Assembly (NCBI GenBank): GCA_030674185.1
Contig: CM060312.1
Span: forward strand, 7,172,528 to 7,236,527
Length of the DNA stretch: 64,000 nucleotides
DNA from: Monoplex corrugatus
Lineage: Eukaryota > Mollusca > Gastropoda > Littorinimorpha > Ranellidae
Reading direction: 5' to 3'
The notes below the pieces were generated by a model. The model was not told the DNA's origin. It was given only the letters and a program-made list of their open reading frames with translations, and did not search any database. Shown piece by piece: positions 36,001 through 49,884 of the stretch. The translations under genes were made by a program, and so were the position numbers. Position 1 is the stretch's first letter. Each line of letters starts with the position of its first letter.

Positions 36001-36795
36001 TAAAACGACATATTCCAACACTATCTGTGAGTACAGTTTCTGACATATTTGCCTCATCATCATTACTGTATGAATTTTTTGTTATCCTGTCAAAAAGTCC
36101 TATAGCGAATTACCTTTAAAATGTTATTTGACTTGTTCATTGTTGTGGTTAGTCAATTATTAGTTTTACTTTTTATTCATTTCTTCCGGATATTTACTAA
36201 TTTTGTTTGTCAGTTTGTTTGTTTAAATCGATAATTATGGTAACATTATTTGTTAGTTTTACCTTCCCCTCTTCAAAACAGTTGTTTTCTGGATCATCTT
36301 TTCTCAAATTCAAAATTGACAATTTTCAAATATCTTCTTCACTCCTCCTCTATCACTCCCCCCCCCCCCCTTTTTTTGTTTTTGTTTTTGTTTTTTTTTT
36401 TGGTCTAAAATCACTTTAGTGAATAGACATTAAATCAAAGACCACCACCACTTACACTCATACTCACTCTTGAAAGCCTTGAAAAAGCAGAAAACTACAA
36501 ACATAAAACTTTTGTGTGGTGTTTGCAGGGAGGTTCAACAACTGCGACCTGACGTACGTGCCTCTGCAGAGATTGGATTTGCTGTGAAAGCCTACTCTGC
36601 CCTCAACTCCAATAACTACGTCCGCTTTTTCCGCTTGGTCAGAATGGCACCGTTTCTAAACGCCTGCATCCTGCATCGCTACTTCAACCAGATCCGGGCC
36701 AGGGCTCTGCAGATTATCTTGAGATCTCACACGGCAGGACAGAAGAAAGTTGGGGTGAGTTTTAGGTTGTATGTATGTATGCTTGTGTGTGTGTG

Positions 36796-36853
<58 letters not shown>

Positions 36854-36874
36854 TGTGTGTATGTGTGTGTGTGT

Positions 36875-36928
<54 letters not shown>

Positions 36929-37035
36929 ATGTGTTTGTATGAGGGCATGTGTGTTAGTGTGTGTGTATGTGTATGAAGGCATGTATGTTAGTGTGTGTGT
37001 GTGTATATGTGTGTGTCTGTATGAGGGCATGTATG

Positions 37036-37086
<51 letters not shown>

Positions 37087-37210
37087 AAGTGAGTTTATGG
37101 AGGAGTTGTGATGAAGGAAAATGGGAGTGGTGGAGAAATGGGTGGATGGTTTTGAGTATATGGATAGAATCTGATGGGAGGGAGGATAGATGTAAATAGA
37201 TTTAATCATG

Positions 37211-37253
<43 letters not shown>

Positions 37254-39401
37254 TGCAGTTTTCAAGAAGTGAAAATTCTGACAGCTTGACATGAATAAGA
37301 CCACCACTATCTCCTCCATCACCACTTCCTCCTCCTCTGCTCATCTTCTCCTTTACTCACCTCCTCATCTTTCTCCTCCATCATCATCATCACCACCATC
37401 ATCATCATTATCACATTTGAAGACAAAGGACCAAGGCTAGTCAACAGTTGTGGTTGCTGTTTATTGACAACTCTTAACCCTTTTAGTGCCGAAGTGTAAA
37501 TAAAGAGGTGAATTGCCTGTGCCACGGAGGTTTAAACGTCATGATTTAAAATAAAAAAAATTCATATCTCTTCATCCAGCCCAGAAAACCCACAACACTA
37601 TATATTTTCTTGTTCAGTATACTTTACAACACACCAGGAGCAGCAGTACTTTTGTTTTTACAATCGCCAGTGTTAGTAATGTCACTCCGACTCTTATCTA
37701 GGTCAAGTCTGACTTCGGACATCAACATCGAAGTATCGCCTGCATGTGCCAAATTATCATCATTTTTCACTCTTACTGAGTTAATCAACAGACTGCAAAT
37801 CAGAATCAGCTCCACAAGTAATGATTTTTGCAACTTCTTTTGCGGTATAAGTTGTTTTTCGGGCCCGATCGATGCTCGGTGTTGAAGCGAGTTCGTCCGC
37901 CATTGTTTGCAGTCGCTGAATAGTAATCAGCTGTAGGGGGTCAGCTTTTCGATCACACGGGTGGAAAAGACTGTAAGACGTCACACATACATAATTAGCA
38001 TCTATTTTTAGAGGGAATCCTGAAGTTTCTGTTGATATCTCACACGTCACTGAAAGTGTGGGGTTTTCTTGCTAAAAATAGGAAAGGTTGCTGACCAAAT
38101 ATTGGGTCGGTGGACACTGGAGTTGTATATTTCTTCCGACTGAATATTCGGTCGGAAGCAGTGAACAGGTTAATCTGAATCAGGTTTTGTGTTCGATACA
38201 AATACAGCCATGTAGTTGAAATCCTGATTGCCTACTTTTACTACTGTATTTTATTGTTGCTATAAATGAGTTTTGTAAAGCGCTGTTTTCCAAACACAAA
38301 TGGACTCGCTATGCATTACACATTATCAGCTTTTTTTTTATTGAGCACGGAGAACTCATTCTACTGTATTGTACAGTCTGCATTGTTGGTGGTTGTACAT
38401 GCTGAACATTTTTAAATTTCAGTTTGTTGAAAATTATGTTTAAAGTTTAACTTTTTTCTCTCACAAAAATGTCTTGATTGTAACATGTGTAGACTGTTAA
38501 CTCTTTCACCGCCAAGTTTCCCCAGAAACGGCACTCCTCAGTGCCAAGTATATTTTGGGCAGCCAATTTTGCAGCGCAGTATGCATTTTTAAAACTTAAA
38601 GCTCAAAGACTATTAAAGATTTTCACTTACTTTTTTTTTGCCGTGTAAAGGGCAGATTTTATTTATATAAGAATGCTTGTTTATGTTTATGTGCTTGATT
38701 GATTATTTCACAGATAATCTTATTATAAAGAAAAACTTTTTTTTTCATACTTTTTATTCGTTGTACTACTGAGTTGTGCACCAGATGTCATTATAATAAA
38801 TGAGGAAAAGCAATGGAAAATCTACACACAGAGTCAGCTGTCTGCTTATTCTACTCGGATTGGTAGACAGTGCTTGTCGATTTGCAGCCATTTTGGAAAA
38901 AACGCTTCGGAGAAAACGTTAATTCCGACAGTTAACAAAGCCACAGCTTTGGCATTACTGCTGAAAAACTAGGTCACTGGGTAAAGTTTAAAAATAGCAC
39001 AGTCACCTGCATTCACCAGTGGAGCTGACAGAAGGTTTGTACCTGCGTGAAAAGTTATCATTTAGCATGACCCCTCCAAGTCGCACAAATGCGACCATGG
39101 CGGTTGTACGTGAAGTTGCTTGATTGCAACCATGGCTAGAAAAGAGTTAACAAAGTATAACCTTCTCATGTTCCTTTCTGTCTTTGTTCCAGTTTGCTTT
39201 GTCAGAGCTTCAGCGTCTCCTGGTCTTTGAGAGTGAAGGGGAGGTCAGAGAGTTCTGTTCTTACTATGGCCTTCGGGCAGATGGTTCGGATCTTTTGTTG
39301 GACCGCGCGGCATATGTGGAACCTGAAAGTTCCCTTCCCTTGTGGCGGGCTGTGGGACTTGTGGAATCCAAACGTACCATGTTGGTGGGGGAGGTAGGTG
39401 A

Positions 39402-39445
<44 letters not shown>

Positions 39446-39549
39446 GGTGATTGATGTGTGTGTTGTTGGAATTGTTGTTTATGTGTGTGTGTTGTGTTGT
39501 TGTATGTGTGTATGCGTTGGTGGGTGTGTGTGTGTTGTATTATCTTGTG

Positions 39550-39593
<44 letters not shown>

Positions 39594-42500
39594 ATATATG
39601 TGTGTGTGTTGTTGTTGTTGTATCTGTGTATGCATGTATGTGTGAGAGTGTGTGTGTGTGAGTGTATGCGTGCATGTTTTGTTTCTTTGTGTGTGTGCTG
39701 GTGTATGTGTGCGTGTGAGTGCGAGCATGTGTGCATGCAAGCTTGCACATGCATATATGTGTGTGTATGTGTGTACATGCGTGTGTGCATGCATGTGTGT
39801 GTGTGCTTGTATGCATATATGCATGTATGACAGTCCCACTTACAGTGTTCTTAAGGCTGGATTGGTAGACGAACATTTTAAGGCAAGTGTGTGAAAGAGT
39901 GGTCTTACGGCCTCATTTTTCCTGCATGCAGTATAGCGTATTATCCATTTCCATATCTTTTTCTTGTGATGGGCAGGTGATCAACGGCGGTCCTCTTCAT
40001 CCTGTCAGCTTGCCGATCCCCCAGTGTAGTTTTGATGAACAGGGTCGCTTCATGGGAAGTTTGGAAGGTTTAGTTGACAGTGAGTATCTCTATAACTTGC
40101 TTTGTAACTCTTGACTCCCTGCACAAAGTTAACCTTTTAATCCCTCACCTATCCAACCAGCTTTTTGAACCCTTTGAGTCCCTCACCCTATCCACCAGCT
40201 TTTTTAAAACATTTGTATCATTTGAGCAAGTATATAAACAAATGCAAAACAACCAACTCTGACTCCTCACCCTATCCACCAGTTTTTTTAAAAACATTTT
40301 TGTATTCATTTTGAGCAAGTAATATAAACAAATGCAAAACAACCAACTCTGACTCCCTCACCCTATCCACCAGCTTTTTTTCAAACTTTTTTTATATTCA
40401 TTTTTAAGCAAGTGATAATAATGAATGCAAAACAGCCAGCAAAGTACAATTGCAATAAGACCACGAAATCAATTTTGAATTCATTCAGAATATCCATATG
40501 TTCGAAATACATCCACATGAAGCACAATCACCAGTAGAAGAAAATGGAGCTGGTGGATAGAATCTGCACACTTTCAAGACAAAATGGCTGCCACATTTAC
40601 CTTAATAACAACCTAGTGTTGATTCTGTATTGTAATACTGATGTTGTCAGTGTATGTGATGGAATGTTGTAAGATGTCTAATTTTGTAATATCATGCCCG
40701 TGTCAGTTTGACAGACTGTTTTCTTGTTGTTATTCATGTTGTATTTTTATTCTACTGGTGATTGTGCTTCACGTAGATGTATTTCAAACATATGGATATT
40801 CTGAATGAATTCAAATTTGATTTCGTGCTTTTATTGCATTGTGCTTTGCTGGTTGTTTTGCATTTGTCTATATTACTTGCTTAAAATGAATGTAAAAAAA
40901 AGCTTGAAAAAAAGGTGGTGGTTAGGGTGAGGGAGTCAAAGGGTTAAGTTTTTGCTTTGTGTCACTGATGACAATGCAAGATGCTAGTGGATAGGGTGAA
41001 GGAGTCAAAAGGTTAAGTTTTTGCTTTGCCGTCACTGGTGACGATGCAGGATGATAGGGTGAGGGAGTCAAAGTTTTAAGTGTATGTTGTTTAATTTGTA
41101 GTTTTGAAGATGGTTTGTAGTAATTTGGTAGGTTTTAAATTAGTAATTTGGAGAAATGTGTGAAGATTAATCAATGTTTTTTTTTAAATGAGTAGAGTAT
41201 GTTGAAGAAATGCGAGAAGATTAATGATTAGTTTATAAATATTTTGGAGAAATGCAAGAAGATTGATGATTAGTTTTTAAATGAGGGGAGTGTATATCTG
41301 TCTTACAAGATTTTTTCCCTGTATTGTAAATGTTACTCTCACAGCTGTTTGAAACAGTATGGCATATTTCTATTTTAGTCAGATGGATTTTATGGAAAAT
41401 GTTGATTTATAAAGAGAATAGTTTCATTGAAATTTTATTTTTTTTGTTTGAGGATTAATATTTTGCTCATTGTTTTTTGTGTATATTTTTAGGAACAAAG
41501 TTGAACTATAATTGAGATGATTGTTTGTGTAGGAGATGAATCTCCAGAAAAAATCAAGCCGTTCACAGTGAAGCCCAGCATCAGGTCAACTCAGCTACAG
41601 CCCAGCCCTCTACAGCAGTCCCAAACTGTTCACGGCCCAACCATGCCACCAAAAGAACCTGTGCCCCTTCAGCGACCTGGGGCACCTGCTTCCACGGATG
41701 TGGCTGATGTCAGTAAGCAGCCGATGAGGGCCAGCAATGAGGTATGGGTTTTACAGTGTGAAGATCGTTATCTGACCTTGCTGTTCAAATTGATTCAAAT
41801 GTATCACCTGCAACAATGCAAGGTTTAACTCACTCTGTGCTTGTATCCGTATATGAGAACATTTGCAACTCGGCTAACCAATGTGTGCATTTGCGTACCT
41901 TAACGTTGAAGAGTTGCACTGTTGTGGTGACGTATCGTATTCAGAACTACCATGCAGAGATGATATCTACGATTTGCCTGTTTTCACTTTACTGTCTGGC
42001 TGTGTGTGTACTCTTCATTGCCAACACTCTGAAGTAATTGGGCTTTTCTTTGTTCTTAAACAAGACAGAAATGGCAGTGTGTGAGAGTTTAAGCAATACT
42101 GCAAGCAAGGCAGATTGTGGCTGAGGGGTCAGATGTTAAAATATTGTAATGGATTGGATTGACCAGAATTGTTTGCCTTGCAATGGATGTTCTTTTGCAA
42201 GAAAAATGGCTCAGTTTTTATACTGTATTACACACGAAATATTTGTGTACACAATATGATTTTCTGCAGCATTCATTATCATCATCATGTGCCCTGTTGC
42301 ATGGCATTGGCGATCATGGCCCTTCATATGATCTATCTTTTGTCACTGCAAGTACATCTCCCACCCTCTCTGTCCTCAGCCACTTTGCAAGTCCGTCCAA
42401 TATTTTCTCCTTGCTCTACCTGGTGTTCTTTCCCTCTAGCTTTCCTGTTGTGACCAGGTTCTCTTATTTCTCTTGCCTCATAATTGTCCTATAAATGTTG

Positions 42501-45500
42501 CTTGTCTTTTCATAATCTTCTTCAGTAATGTTCTTCTTGTGTCTGCCTCCTACAAGACTGTCTCGTTTGTTTCTTTGCTGTCTATGGAACTCTCAACATC
42601 TTTCTCAGAAACCACATTTCAGTCGATCTTGTTCTGACTTTGCATGTTGTCTGTCCACACTTCACATCCATATAACATTATGGAATGTTGAATCGACAAT
42701 TAAACTCCAAATTTCAAACTTCTCACTTGTTAACTGAATTTCTAACAATATTTTGTCCTGTTGTACTCAGATGTCTGGTATACAGGGATTAACAAAGGGG
42801 AAAACTCCTGGCATAGAATGAGTTAACTCTTAACATCTGCTGTGTCTGTCATTGACACAGACATTCCATTGTCATCATATATGTGTTAACTTTGGTGTCA
42901 CATTCTGTCAGACGCTTTCCTTTAAACAGCACATTTCCAACAGTAGCAAAATGCCTATTTAGAACTCAGGAAAAGTGGTGCTATTTGCCATCTCCTTTCG
43001 ACTGATACTACTGAAGTACTTGCTTGTTGTTTGTTTTGTGAGTAGCGTATGTTCACCGTTGACAGTTGGCAGTGTCTCTTTGTGGCCTTCAAAGTTTCTA
43101 TCATTTTCGGAAATATCGGCAATAAAATCTTCCTCCAGAACACTGTTGTTTCTACTAATGTAATGAACAACCCCTGAAGGAAGCTGGTGGATAGGGTGAG
43201 GGTGTCAGAGGGTTAAGTTTTTGCTTTGTTACCACAGTTGACATGCAGGATGGTGGTGGACAAGGTGCAGAAATCAAAGGGTTAAGTGTATCATTGCTGT
43301 TTACATTTGCATTGTATGCGACCTAGCATGTGGAAACATGGCTGTTGTTTCTGCCATCAAGTCGTAGTTTTGGCTAAGAATAGCTGGATAGGGTCAGAAT
43401 TATGACAACAGATTTTTTCCCCATGTTTAGAGCCTTTAATATTTAGTCTTCAATTTCCTAAAGTTTTATGATCTAAAAGCATGCTAAAGTGTGATTTAGA
43501 ATTTTTTTTTTTCAAAATTTTATGAGCGTACTACTTATTAGGTCAAAAGTGTGTTTGTCAGAAGTGCATTTACAAAATGTAAACATTGTCTAAAAACAGA
43601 ACTAGATTGATCGATTTCTTTTGCATGTAGGTATGAACAACGTTTGAAACGAGTCAATCCTTTGACTCCCGCACCCTGTCCGCCAGCATCCTGCATTGCC
43701 AGCCATCTTAGGAAAGCACAAACTTAACATCTTGACTCCCTCACCATATCCACCAACTTCCTCTCACCCTATGCACCAGCTTCCTGCAGGAAACTGGTGG
43801 ATAGGGTGAGGAGTCAAAGGATTAATTTTTAGCAGTTGGTGGTTGGGGTGCAGGAATCAAAGGGTTAAAAACGAAAAAGTGAAAAGTTTCAGTGTAGTTT
43901 GGTTTTCCTTTGTTGCATCACATATGGTGAACTTGCTACACATAGTGTGTTCTGTGTGTTTTATGTTGTGCTTGATACTGTAGTGAGTGCCATGGTTGTT
44001 TTTCTGTCACAGAAATTTATATCACAATAAAACATGTTAGAAAATCTCTTCAGGCAAGAGCATGCTTTTGTTAGTTTTCCCAGTCAGGTTATGTACTCTC
44101 CCTGTCAGGTTATGTACTCACCTCTGAATCCAGTTCACTGTCAGTGATGAGTAGTTTTCAGGCAGTTGTTGTTCTGTGAGAAACAGAAGTGTTGTTTGCA
44201 TGTGTCACAGATCACATTGGTTTCCCCTGAGTGCTGTAGCACAGTTTATAATGTCTTTATACTGCAGTCAGCAGGTGAGGTGCAGGTGATGGTGGCAGTG
44301 GATGTTGTACTGGTTGCAGTTGGACTACTCAGTACAGTGACACTTGGATGTTTTTGTGGTTGTTCCCTGTTTTATCAGTCAAGTGATATTTTTATAATCA
44401 AGTTGCCCCAAGTTGGCTGGATGTTGCAGTTCAGGAATATCAGGGATTTTGTTCTTCAAGCGCATATATGTCCTGTAGCTGTTCATCAGAGCTGACCATG
44501 GAAAAAGCAGACCACAGGCCAAAAGATGTCTAAATCCTTCATCTCTTACATAGATCTGAAACCCAAAGTACAGACTTTATGTGGAAGATCACTGGCAGGA
44601 TTGGAACAGACAGTAGACTTTTCCAAATCTGCCCCAACCTCTCCAACAAGGAACAGTTGAGGCCACAACACTTGACACATTTGTGTCAAGGGCCTCCAAA
44701 ATCCCAGACTAGACCAACCCCCACTTCCCTCCCCCCACTTCCACTCAGAGCCCTGCCCCACCCACCTTGCTGCCCTCTTCACCCACCCCACCCCTCTTGC
44801 CCTCTTGGCCCCCCTGCCCCCTCCTACCTCCTCACCCCACCACCCTCATTCCCCCCACCCCACCATCATCATGATTAAAACTGAACTGAACTGAACTCTT
44901 AAGACATCTCCACTGCTCCAGATTTATCTGCTGCAAACCCCCCAGTTATAGGCGCCAGAATAATCAAGTTTGATTGTGGGCCCTCAACACTGAAGAAGAA
45001 GAAGACCTTAAAACAGATTCTTCCATCTGTTACTGGGAACTGTAGGAAAGAGACAGTGTTATGTAGGCTTACACATGGGTCGTACATCCTGCACTCATTC
45101 ATGCCTATTGTCAAATGAAGAACCACCATGGTGTATGCCGTGTGACCAGCCGCTCAGCTTCCCCTGTGGGGATGCGGGGAGCTCTTTCAGGACAAATAGT
45201 ATCCCCACCTTCTGGAGATTCTGTGCTAGAAATTTCCTCTTTTCTGTCACTCTCTTTATTTCTTCCTCCTTTACTTTCTGTCATTTCTTCCTGTCATTTT
45301 CTGCCTTGCGTCCATTCACCTGTACTGTGTTCGATAAAATCTTACATGCTCTCTTAGGATTGATAATTGGGTACATGTGTCAAGTGAAGTTTTGGCTCTA
45401 GGGATGTGAGATTGCGGAAGCAATTTTAGGTAATTTAGGCCCGTTTTTATATATGTTTTAGTGTTGTTAGTTTTGTTTAGATTTGTATTCAAGTATGTTT

Positions 45501-46634
45501 TTTAAATCCCCTGTGTGATAAATTGGACGGAGTGATCATGCCAGGGTCATCTCCTTAGACTATGTGCACGAATACAATGATTTGTGTACTTTATTTTCTT
45601 TTCCTTTTTTCCCCTGTTGAAGTATTGTGTATGTTTTGAAACGGTTATAGTCCTGATATGGCTCTATGCAGTCGGCTGGGTTTTAAAAGTTTTTACAAGA
45701 GATAAGTAGATTTCATCTTACATGATTGTACATATGGCAAACACTTTTTAAATGCATTTTAGACTTGATAATTGTGTGCTTGGTTTTTAACTACTGTCTT
45801 TGAAATTTGAACTTGTTTTTGAGTGGTGTTAGCCTGATAGGGCACTAGTAGTCGCCTAGGCTTTAAGCAGTATGAATTTGAATTTGAACTTTACCTCAGA
45901 CTGTACAAAAAGGGAACAGTAGACTGTTGACATTCGTCATGGGATGTTTGAATGACTACCATATGCATCAGCAGACCAGTGCAAATGCACATTTTGTCCA
46001 GTTCTGTTTTATCCCAACACTTGCACAGTGTATGTTTTCATGGCCTATGGATGTTTGCTTTTTGCATTTGTATACTCATGCGAGTGTTGCATAAGAACAG
46101 TAGTGAAGAAGAGCTTGAAGATAGTAACTGGTGTAATTTATTTCCTCATTTCTTCACGGTTGGATGCTAGGGTACATGCAGGTTTGAAGTTTGAACCCAA
46201 GAGACCAAAATCTTGATTGGCTTAGCCACCAGACTTGATTTGAGGGAATATTACAGCAGTTACTAATATCATAACATTGAATTGTTCTTAAGCATTACAT
46301 TAAGATATAATTTAACATGGTTCCTTTTTTTTAAGATAAACACTCAAATTATATGAATGTGTGTAAGCTATATTTCAGAACGTATGTAATGATGTATACA
46401 CACACATTACATGTACACACACTCATACACACATACACAAACTCACACATACACAAATACATATGCACACACACATGCATACAACATACATGACACACAC
46501 ACACACACACACATACACACGCACCACACACACACACATATCACACGCACACACACACAACAACACACGCACACGCACACACACACACACACACCACACA
46601 CACACACACACGCGCACACGACACACCACACACA

Positions 46635-46713
<79 letters not shown>

Positions 46714-49695
46714 CAAGAGGCCTTACTCCATGTTCATATACACAAAATTCTATCAATCAGGTTTGAATTCTTTTTTTTTTGACAAATTTTCCTTCCACTC
46801 CACAGGTCCTGAAGAACATTGCTCGAGACCTGTTCTTTGACGTGATTGACGAACATGTGCGCCACATTGCAGAATCTGTGGTGCATGTCACACAGATATT
46901 CCGTCTGTGTGAAGGAGACATACTGTCCAGCGTTACTGCCTCTGTTGTACCAGACCTGGCCAGGTGATGTTTTTTTCAGTATTCTTTATACTGAGTGAAA
47001 TACTCTTACATTCAGACTTCATCGTTTCAGTCAGAGACCTTGTTGCTGAATTAAATGTGCTCTTGTATTTAAAGTTTGTTGTTTCAGATCTACGCAGATA
47101 ATTTATTTGAAAACAGTTGGTGTTAAATAAGATGTACATCTTGTTTAGATGCCTGAAAAATCTACCTGTTTTTAGCTCTGTTGAGGTGTATGAACAGTTT
47201 TATAGTTTGGCAGTAAAAGGCCTGTTTTGTCTTTCTCTTTTGTGTTCTTGTTTTTGTTTTTTTTACTTTTGTAAGGGAAATGGAAACAACCCTTCTTTCA
47301 TCTCTGTGGGCAGTAACAGTCTGTCTGTGCTTGTCTTGCTTTGTAGTGAGACCCTGACGGTCATTTTCTTTCTCCAAATGTTACAGGCAGGTTAGCATAG
47401 AAGTGATGGACGCCGAGCAAGCACGCCAGAACCAGCTTGCCGCAGCTGAAAAGCGAGAGAGGGAGATGCGTGTGATGGAGGATCTGGTGGAATCAGTTGT
47501 TGACAGCACTGTAGAGGACCAGGTTAAGGACATCGTACATGAGGAAATTGAGTGAGTTTTATGTTTGTTCCCTTGTAAAATATGTCTGTTTCAGTGTATA
47601 TCTCTTTGCCTGTTTCTTTGTTCAGTATTTCTTGCTCTCTCCCTTGTAAAATAGGTGAGTTTTAGTGTATGTCTCTTTGTCTGTTTCTTTGTCTCAGTAT
47701 TTCTTGCTGTGCGTGTTCTTTGGTCTTTCCAATAACATTTTTAGAGGAAGGCCTGTAGATGAGTGTTTATGGATATATCAACTATGTTTGTGCTAAATTA
47801 ATATAGTGAGATGTGATCAGCTGACTTTACAGGTAGAGTTCATTATGTTTCACAAAAAAAGTCTGATTGTAGGTAATGTACAGTCAGTCCAAATGAGTTC
47901 GGAGGATAGCTCTATGCAAGAACAATCTATACAAGAACGATTTACGTATAGCAGTTTGAAAAATCGGAAAATATTTTATTGTTCGGGTATTTTTTACATG
48001 TATTAGGTTTTGTGAATATACCTGCCTGCTATCAGAATGTTTCCCTTCATCTCTGAGATTATTTTGTTACAGACAAGGATATGGAAACTCCAAGAATAAA
48101 TCAGCCACCCAACAAACCCATTCCTTTACTATACATGACATAATGTTCTGCAAAGAGTTCGTATTCCGTGTGTTCATTTCTCTCTTGAAGAATATGGACT
48201 GGTACCTGGTTATTCTGTTGTCGGTGAAACAAAAGATAACAGAATCTGTTATAGTTTTCTCTCTCTGTGTCTCTCTGTTTCTCTCTCTTTCTCTCTCTCT
48301 TTTCTCTTTCTTTCTGTCTGTTTGTCTCTCTGTCTCTGTCTCTCTGTGTGTGTCTGTCTGTCTCTTTGGTTTTTTTTTTTTTAATGTTTTTTTTTTTTTA
48401 TGTTGGTCCATTTCGTTAGTTGGTAAAGTAGTATACCGTGCTGATAACATGGGGGTCATGGGTTCAAAGTTCAGGCAGACCACAGTTTTTTGTTGTTGTT
48501 GCTGGTGGTTTCTGTTTTATTTTGCTTTGTTCTGTGCTGTTTTTAGCAGGATGATTGGTATTTTTGATAGTGCTGTGGAGTCAAGATCTCGTCTTGAGGT
48601 CAGTCTGAACTCCCTCAACATAAAAGTTGTCTTGTTCACTGTCCATCTTAATGCTCTGATAATTCCAGTGGTGTATGTTTCATAAGTCCTGCTCCCTTTT
48701 ACAATTCAAGTTCTTGCCAGCGCACGAGGTAATGTGCAGGCATAAAGATTCTGCCAGACAACTGCTGGCAGATTTGGGTGGAGCATATACAGAATTGTGT
48801 GAGTGTGACAAATCCCATTTGAACAGAATTCAGACGCCTGATAATTTGTTGTTGTTGTTGTATTTGATAAGAATCTCTCACCTGTCTCACCTGTCGGTGT
48901 CACTGATAATTTGTCATTGTATTTGAGCACCTGGTCACAACGGGAAAGCTGGAGGGAAAGAGAGCACCGGGTAGACCCAGGGAGAGAATGCTGGACGGAC
49001 TTGCAAGGGGCTGAGGATGAAGAGGGTGGGGAGATGCTGGGGGCAACGAGAGATAGAGATGGTTGGAAGTCCATGGTCGCCAACGCCATGCGGCAGGGCA
49101 CCTGATGATGATGATGATGATGTATTTGATAAGAATCTCTCACCTGTCAAACCTGTTGGCGTCACCGACTCCTGATGATTTGTCGTTGTTGTTGTATTTG
49201 ATAAGAATCTTTCATCTGCCTCATTTGTCGGTGTCACCGGGTTCAGTGTTGGCCACTGCAAAACTCTTTGACACCACCATCTCCCTCCAGGCTGCTCTGT
49301 CTTAACTTTTGTGGACAATTTCTTGAATATTTAGGCCACTGATGTTGGTTATGTTCTCGATGTATGAGATCGGAGATGATAAGAATCAGATTGCACAAGG
49401 TGGCTATGCAAACCACAGATAATAACAAAATACATATAACCTGTGTTCAGGGAAGCGAAGGCAGAGGAAGAAGCAGAGAGACGAGATCTGTGCACCATGG
49501 TTGTCCAGTCGGAGATGCTGCAGGAGGTGACAGGGGAGATGATGCTACAGGTGGCTGATGAGGTGCACCAGGTGGACGTGGTGGCTCGCTTACAGCTCTT
49601 GCACGACCTGCAGAAAGCTGTGGAGCTGAGACGTACCAGTCAGTGGCTGGCTCTGTGGAGACAGGTTGGTTGGTTGTGTTGCACCTTGTGTGTGT

Positions 49696-49778
<83 letters not shown>

Positions 49779-49787
49779 CGTGTGTGT

Positions 49788-49884
<97 letters not shown>

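Noticed and set aside
39202..39876. 224-codon minus-strand His/Thr-rich ORF
   Set aside because: Antisense of (TG)n arrays and of exon 13.
44579..44878. Pro-rich 99-codon ORF
   Set aside because: C-rich low-complexity intronic DNA without splice-compatible ends or conservation.
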